A program made the translations under genes and the position numbers. Below, one piece after another: positions 62,640 to 64,000 of a DNA stretch of 64,000 nt; position 1 is the stretch's first letter; each line of letters opens with the position of its first letter. The stretch comes from Mansonella perstans (Eukaryota; Nematoda; Chromadorea; Rhabditida; Onchocercidae). The stretch covers positions 62,001 through 126,000 of the forward strand of contig JBAMDO010000003.1 in NCBI GenBank assembly GCA_037074765.1. The letters are read 5' to 3'. A model generated the notes under the pieces. That model was not told where the DNA came from. It made no database searches and saw nothing but the letters and a program-made list of their open reading frames with translations.

Positions 62640-64000
62640 ATTCTCATATCAGATTACTGTAACCAACAATGCTGCGATATTTTAGCCTACTTTCAAACTA
62701 TTAAAAGCCAGTACGTAAATTACAGGAATAATGCAAACCAATCCCGCAATACAAACTAGAGGATACATAAAAAGGAAATTTGATCAACGAGATTTGGATT
62801 TTCACCGTTCATTTGTGATTAGCTCTTTCAGATTTTCCTGAAATTGTTTTTTCAAGACATGCGAACCAATCCAATGGTTGATTTTACGTGTGGTAATTGG
62901 CAATGCTATCTCTGCTGACCAACAATAAAGCATGGACTTCAACGTAAAGCGTAATTCCTAAAACTTTCTCAACAACTTGTCTTATTAGCCCTGTGATGTT
63001 TTCATTCTGTCAGAAAAGATCATCAGTCTTTATTGCTAACACATTCACATCGGTCATAATATCACTTTAAAGTTTATTTCATGAAGTCAAGAATGTTTTT
63101 CACGAACAACATCGGATTCTTTTCCAGAACAGACAGTCTTCCATCTTTCCCCATACCACAATGTGTCAGTGTTACTGCAATCATAGTTGTAATTACATTT
63201 TACCATCAAAAAAAAATTATTGTATAATCTATTTTGTATGCAATTGGAAAAAGTTGACGAATAAATTTGCAAGTAGGTTGGAAGAAAAAATTGACAAATT
63301 AGTATTTTGAAATAACCAATTATTCAGCATTAATGATCTAGACATACGTTTTCCTACTTGCGTTATTATTTGGCCATCATCCCACAACGTGGTAACTGTA
63401 TGGTTTGTGAAAGCAGCTGCAATTGATATCAGAGTTTGTGATATATTTCTTTTTTGAATTGAATCGATAGAATTAGAGAGATTTGCTTTGTAACTTTTCA
63501 GAAAATAACTTTTTCAAGTCACCTGTGATAATAAATTATCACTTGCATAATTCAAGATTCTGATTTCTAGTTTTTCTGAATGAACTTCTCTGAATTTTTA
63601 AAGCTTACCGGTCATGACACTGATGATGGCTCTCTGATCTTGTCCGCCTCCATCTCCATTTTGCCTGTGAGAACAACAAATGAGTACAGCAAGATACACT
63701 ATCAACTTTGCCATATTTCAATCTGTTTATATTTTAATCTAAAATGCTATCTTTCAGAAATGCAGACATTACGAAATGCACACCGTTTCATCAATTTGTT
63801 AATTTGTAAACTGTCAGCGATTTCGACTTATTCCAAGTAATTTTGAGTGAAACGAAACCTTAATTGTGAAGTTGCTAAAAGCATTTTTCGCGGCAGGGAA
63901 AGTTAAACAATTATGTAAATGAAACCACTGTTTTGTATAAAACTTCTTGAATAATTAATAATTAATTCATTTCCTAGACTTGAAAATAACTGAAATAGTT
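62640..64000 (-). repeat. Duplicon copy l, inverted, runs off the window
   Basis: 3' flank from 62,640 (like 40,440 onward), gene 63,074-63,714, then 5' flank to the window end, closest to 52,830-53,120. Confidence 0.75.
63074..63714 (-). CDS. Small secreted protein, MAKLIVYL family, copy 11 (intact, 91 aa)
   Basis: Minus-strand exons 63609-63714, 63348-63416 and 63074-63174, phases 1 and 1. MAKLIVYLAVLICCSHRQNG, a Gly-rich variable stretch (DGGGQDQR), AIISVMT, core AAFTNHTVTTLWDDGQIITQ, tail LTHCGMGKDGRLSVLEKNPM, ending ILDFMK. The extra residues relative to copy 3 are all in the variable stretch. The cluster probably continues beyond the window edge. Confidence 0.74.

Noticed and set aside
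63087..63272. Alternative sense frame of exon 3 (NTDTLWYGERWKTVCSGKES)
   Set aside because: Open and attractive, but it does not join the phase-1 exon 2 and is interrupted in some copies (stop in copy 3). The LTHC...DGRL...LDFMK frame is open in every intact copy.
17590..64000. Transposable element as the engine of duplication
   Set aside because: I found no transposase, integrase, reverse transcriptase, terminal repeat pair or target-site duplication at unit edges. Breakpoints differ from copy to copy.
1..64000. Bacterial features, CRISPR arrays, tRNA or rRNA genes
   Set aside because: Every recognisable gene is spliced and eukaryotic, and no tRNA-like fold, rRNA segment or regularly spaced direct repeats were seen.

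Overview
This is nuclear DNA of a multicellular animal, most likely a parasitic nematode of the spirurid/filarial kind. It is strongly AT-rich and has small exons, short-to-medium introns that nearly always end in TTTCAG, and splice acceptors just upstream of several start codons, as expected for spliced-leader trans-splicing. I cannot name the species. All gene calls come from reading translations and comparing them with families I know; no search was run.

Left third (1-18,000): ordinary, mostly single-copy housekeeping genes. In order these are ribosomal protein L38 (minus strand), a Borealin homologue of the chromosomal passenger complex, spliceosomal SmD3, the transmembrane nucleoporin NDC1 and a SIRT2-type sirtuin (all plus strand). 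Borealin, SmD3 and NDC1 are collinear with gaps of about 1 kb.

Right two thirds (about 17,590-64,000): a mosaic of segmental duplications and inversions. The unit copied about a dozen times in both orientations holds a piece of the SIRT2 3' end, 1-1.5 kb of flank, a tiny three-exon gene, and a 3' flank with a conserved AATAAA. The tiny gene encodes an 83-92 residue protein with a near-invariant signal peptide (MAKLIVYLALLI), a short hypervariable stretch and a conserved core. Eight copies are intact and keep identical intron phases, two are broken but recognisable, and one is a remnant. I do not recognise the family, and it is the best candidate for something undescribed.

Within this mosaic lies an intact CHK1 checkpoint kinase gene (45,144-49,836, minus; 14 exons, 576 residues as modelled). 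A rearranged inverted copy of its 3' half lies at 60,236-61,685, and smaller CHK1 fragments lie near 24.3, 40.3 and 43.7 kb. The terminal exon of SIRT2 is duplicated almost perfectly 14 kb downstream. Two large palindromes (centres near 28.6 and 55.4 kb) explain much of the layout. A U2 snRNA-like sequence, probably a pseudogene, sits at 25,171-25,392. I found no transposase, reverse transcriptase, tRNA, rRNA or CRISPR array.
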